Source of the DNA: Acanthamoeba lenticulata
Lineage: Eukaryota; Discosea; Longamoebia; Acanthamoebidae
Assembly (NCBI GenBank): GCA_002179805.1
Contig: NAVB01000161.1
Location: 1-20,391, forward strand
Reading direction: 5' to 3'
DNA: 20,391 nt
Below, piece after piece: positions 17,072 to 20,391 of the stretch. Below the pieces are notes generated by a model, which ran no database searches, was not told the DNA's origin, and saw only the letters and a list, made by a program, of their open reading frames with translations. The stretch's first letter is position 1; every line of letters starts with the position of its first letter. The position numbers were made by a program, and so were the translations under genes.

Positions 17072-20000
17072 TTAGACATGGCGCAGCACATGAGCCTCGT
17101 CGCCGAGGGACTGGTCGAAGAAGGCCACCACCTCCTCCATTTTCGGGCGCTTGTCGGCCTGGGCGTGCCAACACTTCTTCATAAGCTTGCCAAAGGCGTC
17201 TGGGCAGTCATTGGGGATCTGCGGGCGCTTGCCCTCGAGCACGTCCATCGACACGCCCATGAAGTTGCGCCCGGCAAAGGGCTCCTTCCGCGTCACCACT
17301 TGCCACATGATGATGCCAAACGAGAACACGTCGGCCCGCTCGTCGTACTTCTCTCCGCGGATCACCTCTGGCGCCGTCCAGCACGGCGTGCCGCACCGCG
17401 TCATGGTCGCGTTCTCCTCCTTGATGCGCGCGAACCCAAAGTCGGCCACCTTCACGTTCCAGTTCTCGTCCACCAGCAGGTTGGCCGGCTTGAGGTCTCG
17501 GTGCACGATGACCGGCTGCAGCGAGTGGAGATAGTTGATGCCCAGCGCCGCCGAGCGCAAGAGGCCCAGCTTCTGGTGCCAGGTGAGCTTGACCGTGTGG
17601 TCGGCCAGCATGTCCTTGAGCGAGCCGCGCTTGAGGAACTCGGTCACGATGCACAGGTTGGGCTTCTTGACGCAGGCGCCGATGAAGAGCACGATGTTGG
17701 GGTGGTGCAGCTCCGACAAGAAGGCCATCTCGGCCCGGAACTCGAGCATGCGTCGCTCGTCGAGCTTCTGCTTGATGAACCGCTTCACCGCCACGTCGAC
17801 CCCCTTCCACCGTCCGCGGAACACCACGCCGTAGGACCCGAGGCCCACCTGCTTGCCCAGCTGGATCTCGCCAAAGTCGATGATCCAGCGGCAGAGGTTG
17901 GCCGACGTGAGGAAGGTGTCCTCCTTGAACATCATCCCCTCGCCCACGGTCATCTGCAATTCGCCGCCCTGGTCTTCGCCGCTGCTGGCGCTGCTCACCG
18001 AGGAGGCGTCGTCGCGGTCATGCCTGCCTGGGGCGTCGGCGCTGTCCATCTCGTCCGAGGCCATTCGGCGGATCCTCGGCTCCGCCCCGGCACCGTTGTC
18101 GGCCGCCGTCGTCACGCCGCCAAAGAAGCGGGCCTCGAGGCCTTCGACCTTGCACTCGTAGAGCTTGCTGCCCGAGGGCGAGTCGGGCATCTCGAAGCGG
18201 CCCAGGCCGGCCATCCGCTGCTTCTGCTGTGCGCCAAATTCGGTGCCCTTGACCTTGGCGTAGACGGCGCGGCTCATGACGACCTGGCCGCCGTGGGTCA
18301 TGGCCGTGATGCGCGCTGCGGCGTTGACCACCGGGCCGATGTACTCCACCCGCCGCGTCATCGGGTCGCGCACCACCTTGGGCACGCCCACATGCACGCC
18401 CATGCGCACGCGCAGGCCCTTGAACACCACCCGGTCGTCCGTGTCGCCCCACTCCTCCGCCGCGCCCGGATGCTCGAGCAGCGCCTCGGGCCACTCGACC
18501 CGCAGAAGGGCGCGCTGCACGTCGGCGCACCAGGCCAGCGCGTCGGCGGCGTGCTGGAAGGCCATGCAGAAGGAGCCCTCGCCGCTGTTGCGGTCGCGCA
18601 GGAACACCACCTCGTAGCCGCGGTGCTTGGCCAGCGCGCCGCGCAGGGTCTCGTTGTGGAGCAGCGTTGCGTCGCGCATGGCCGCGGCGTTGAACTCCCA
18701 CAGCGAGGCCGCACGCGTGATGTCCGTGAACACGATGACCACCTCGCCCTCGGGCGCGCGGATTGTCTCGGCGTTCTTGTGCTGCGAGCTGCTGCTGCCC
18801 GACGAGGTTGACGATCCGTGTGAGGACGACGCTGCGCTGGCCGAGGGCAGCGTCCACGAGCCCGTGATGCTCGGGCCGGTCTGCTTGGCCCGCTGCCCGC
18901 CCGACGAGGCCGACGACGAAGCCGACGACGAGCCGGTCTTGGAGGTGAATGACGACGCGCCGAGTGAGGTCGACTCACCGTGCATGGCCGAGAGGCGGGT
19001 CATGATCTCGAGGAACGTCGGTCGGATCGTCGGGTCCGTGTGCCAGCAGCTCCGGATGAGCTCCTCAAACTCGGGCGGCCACACGGCGTCGTTGCCGTTG
19101 TTTTCGGGCATCTTGGGCCGCAGGCCGTCGCGGATGACCGCCACGGCCACGGCCGACGGGCTCAGGCCGAGGTAGGGCTGCTCGCGGGTGAGCAGCTCCC
19201 ACAAGATGATCCCGAACGAGTACACGTCCGCCAGGATGAAGTCGACGTCGGGCGACTCGTTGAGAATCTCGGGCGCGGTCCAGTGCACGCTGCCTCCGGC
19301 TGCGATGTCGTCGCGCACGGCGCCCTTGGCGAGGTCCTCCTTGAACTTGGTGAGGCCAAAGTCAGACACCTTGAGGTTCCACTTGTTGTCCAGCAGCAGG
19401 TTCAGCGACTTGAGGTCGCGGTGGACGATGCCCGACGAGTGCAGGAAGTGCATGCCCTTCGACCCCTGGTAGGCCATCTTGGCCTTGAGCGCGAACGGAA
19501 TCTCTGGCACGAGCTCGTTGTGGAGCAGGTCGAAGAGGGAGCCGAGGGCCATGAACTCCATGACGATGCACATCTTGGGGGCCTTTGTGCAGGCGGCCAT
19601 GAAGAGGACCACGTTGGGGTGGCGCAGGGCGGTCATCACGCGCACCTCGTCCTTGAAGCTCCGCTCGACCTCCTTGGTCACCTTGTCCGAGGCGATGACC
19701 TTGACGGCCACCTCGGTACCCTTCCACGTCGCGCGGCTCACCTCGCCAAAGCCGCCGGTGCTCAGGTGCTCGCCCATGTCGAGCTCGTCGTACCGGATCT
19801 CCCAGTCGTCCTGCACGCGGCCCTTGCGCTGCAGCATCAACACGAGGGCCACGATGAGACCCACCAGGGCCAGGATGATGAGCGAGGCCACGGGCACGGT
19901 CACGCCGACGGCCACCGCGATGGTCGTGTCTGACGTGCTCGACGACTCGACCAGCGCCTCGCAGAAGGTGCCCGTGCGGCCGGAGGCGCACACGCACTCG

Positions 20001-20307
20001 CCGGTGTAGCAGCTGCCCGCGTTGGAGCAGATCTGGCCGTCGTTGGTGATGCACGAGGCCAGCGGGCTCACCGACACGCCGTCGCAGGTCCAGGCCTTCA
20101 AGCCCTTGAGGAAGTTGGTCGAGAGCTTGGACGCGGCCGTGGCCAGCACATAGCCCTGCCTGTTGGCCGCCACCGTGGCATCCGCGTTGTACTGGGTCCA
20201 GTACAGGAAGTTGGACAGGGCGACGGCGTCGTCGCAGTTCTGCATCGACGTCTGTCGCACGATCGCCGACGAGAAGGTCGCGAGGGGCCAGCTCCGCTCG
20301 CCCGGCA
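17072..20307 (-). CDS. Receptor-like protein: phosphate-binding-like ectodomain, EGF, TM, kinase, class III cyclase, kinase (5' partial)
   Basis: One 3.2-kb exon, about 1078 residues, starts after a CGCAG acceptor at 20308; upstream exons lie outside. Numbering from that exon: 1-80 resemble the C-terminal part of a PstS-like phosphate-binding protein. 86-117 form an EGF-like segment (CSNAGSCYTGECVCASG). 130-160 are a membrane helix followed by basic RKGR. Kinase 1 spans about 174-440 (VAVKVI, HRDLKSLNLLLD, DFG, TAPEIL; TKL type). A Ser-rich linker follows. The class III cyclase spans about 520-690 (VIVFTDITRAASLWE; GPVVNAAARI). Kinase 2 spans about 812-1066 (GLGSYGVV, VAVKRF, HRDLKPANLL, ADFG, TAPEVI). 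Both kinases keep the catalytic Lys, HRD and DFG. Kinase 1 has Ser for the first loop glycine (STGGFGEV). The cyclase has Glu where the second metal Asp and the adenine-selecting Asp are expected (SGEGSF, VEYIG). The layout implies one signal sensed outside and several outputs inside the cell. Confidence 0.9.
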
Positions 20308-20391
20308 CTGCGCAGGAAAATGAATTAAGTTTTAAAAAAATAATATAACATTATAACATTTCTAACCATAATTTCACAAAAAATAAAAAAT
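20308..20391 (-). other. AT-rich intron, upstream end outside window
   Basis: The A/T-rich stretch ends on the minus strand in CCTGCGCAG at 20308, a strong acceptor in phase 1 with the kinase-cyclase exon. No donor is seen before the window edge. The composition matches the other AT-rich introns here. Confidence 0.7.

Noticed and set aside
17045..18811. 588-residue open frame on the plus strand
   Set aside because: It lies exactly opposite the kinase-cyclase gene and is rich in His, Leu, Val, Ala and Arg, as expected from the reverse complement of GC-rich third positions. The minus strand has unmistakable kinase and cyclase motifs.

Overview
The window looks like nuclear DNA of an amoebozoan close to Acanthamoeba. 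This is inference from gene content and style, not from a database search. The exons are GC-rich with GC-rich third codon positions. The genes are packed tightly and split by many short introns (about 50-120 nt, GT-AG, some almost pure A+T). The last gene has an architecture known from Acanthamoeba: phosphate-binding-like ectodomain, EGF-like segment, membrane helix, kinase, class III nucleotide cyclase, kinase. I see no bacterial operon, tRNA, rRNA, transposon, CRISPR array or viral gene.

Layout: (1) bases 1-3648, minus strand, 3' end outside the window: a gene of about 12 exons for an F-box / leucine-rich-repeat / PTEN-type C2 protein with a Q-, P- and charge-rich endocytic-style tail. (2) 3649-4337: divergent intergenic region. 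(3) 4338-8254, plus strand: a nine-exon gene for a 1123-residue nuclear protein joining a MED15-like KIX domain, a MED15-like helical segment and a C-terminal MED25 ACID/PTOV-like domain, then a very acidic/basic tail. (4) 8494-15898, plus strand: a 21-exon gene for a 1934-residue protein with an armadillo-like (GBD/FH3-type) N-terminus, a long disordered region containing a (Thr-Pro)n hexanucleotide repeat, a PH-like segment, a CLU domain, TPR-like helices and a C2 domain. (5) 16400-16708, plus strand: a small intronless gene of 102 codons behind a clear TATA box. (6) 17072-20307, minus strand, 5' end outside the window: the receptor-like kinase-cyclase-kinase in one 3.2-kb exon.

I assembled the multi-exon models by hand, matching intron phases. 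Genes 3 (4338-8254) and 4 (8494-15898) close in frame from first to last exon. The minus-strand F-box gene has one junction (1422/1368) whose phases do not match and one poorly resolved intron (about 2715-2552).

The genes do not form a pathway. One may act in ubiquitin or membrane-traffic biology, one in the Mediator transcription complex, one in membrane- or organelle-linked CLU functions, and one in transmembrane signalling. The points of most interest are three unusual domain combinations: F-box+LRR+PTEN-C2 without a phosphatase, KIX+MED15+ACID in one chain, and FH3-like+PH-like+CLU+TPR+C2. The altered active-site positions of the cyclase and the strongly two-class intron composition are also notable.
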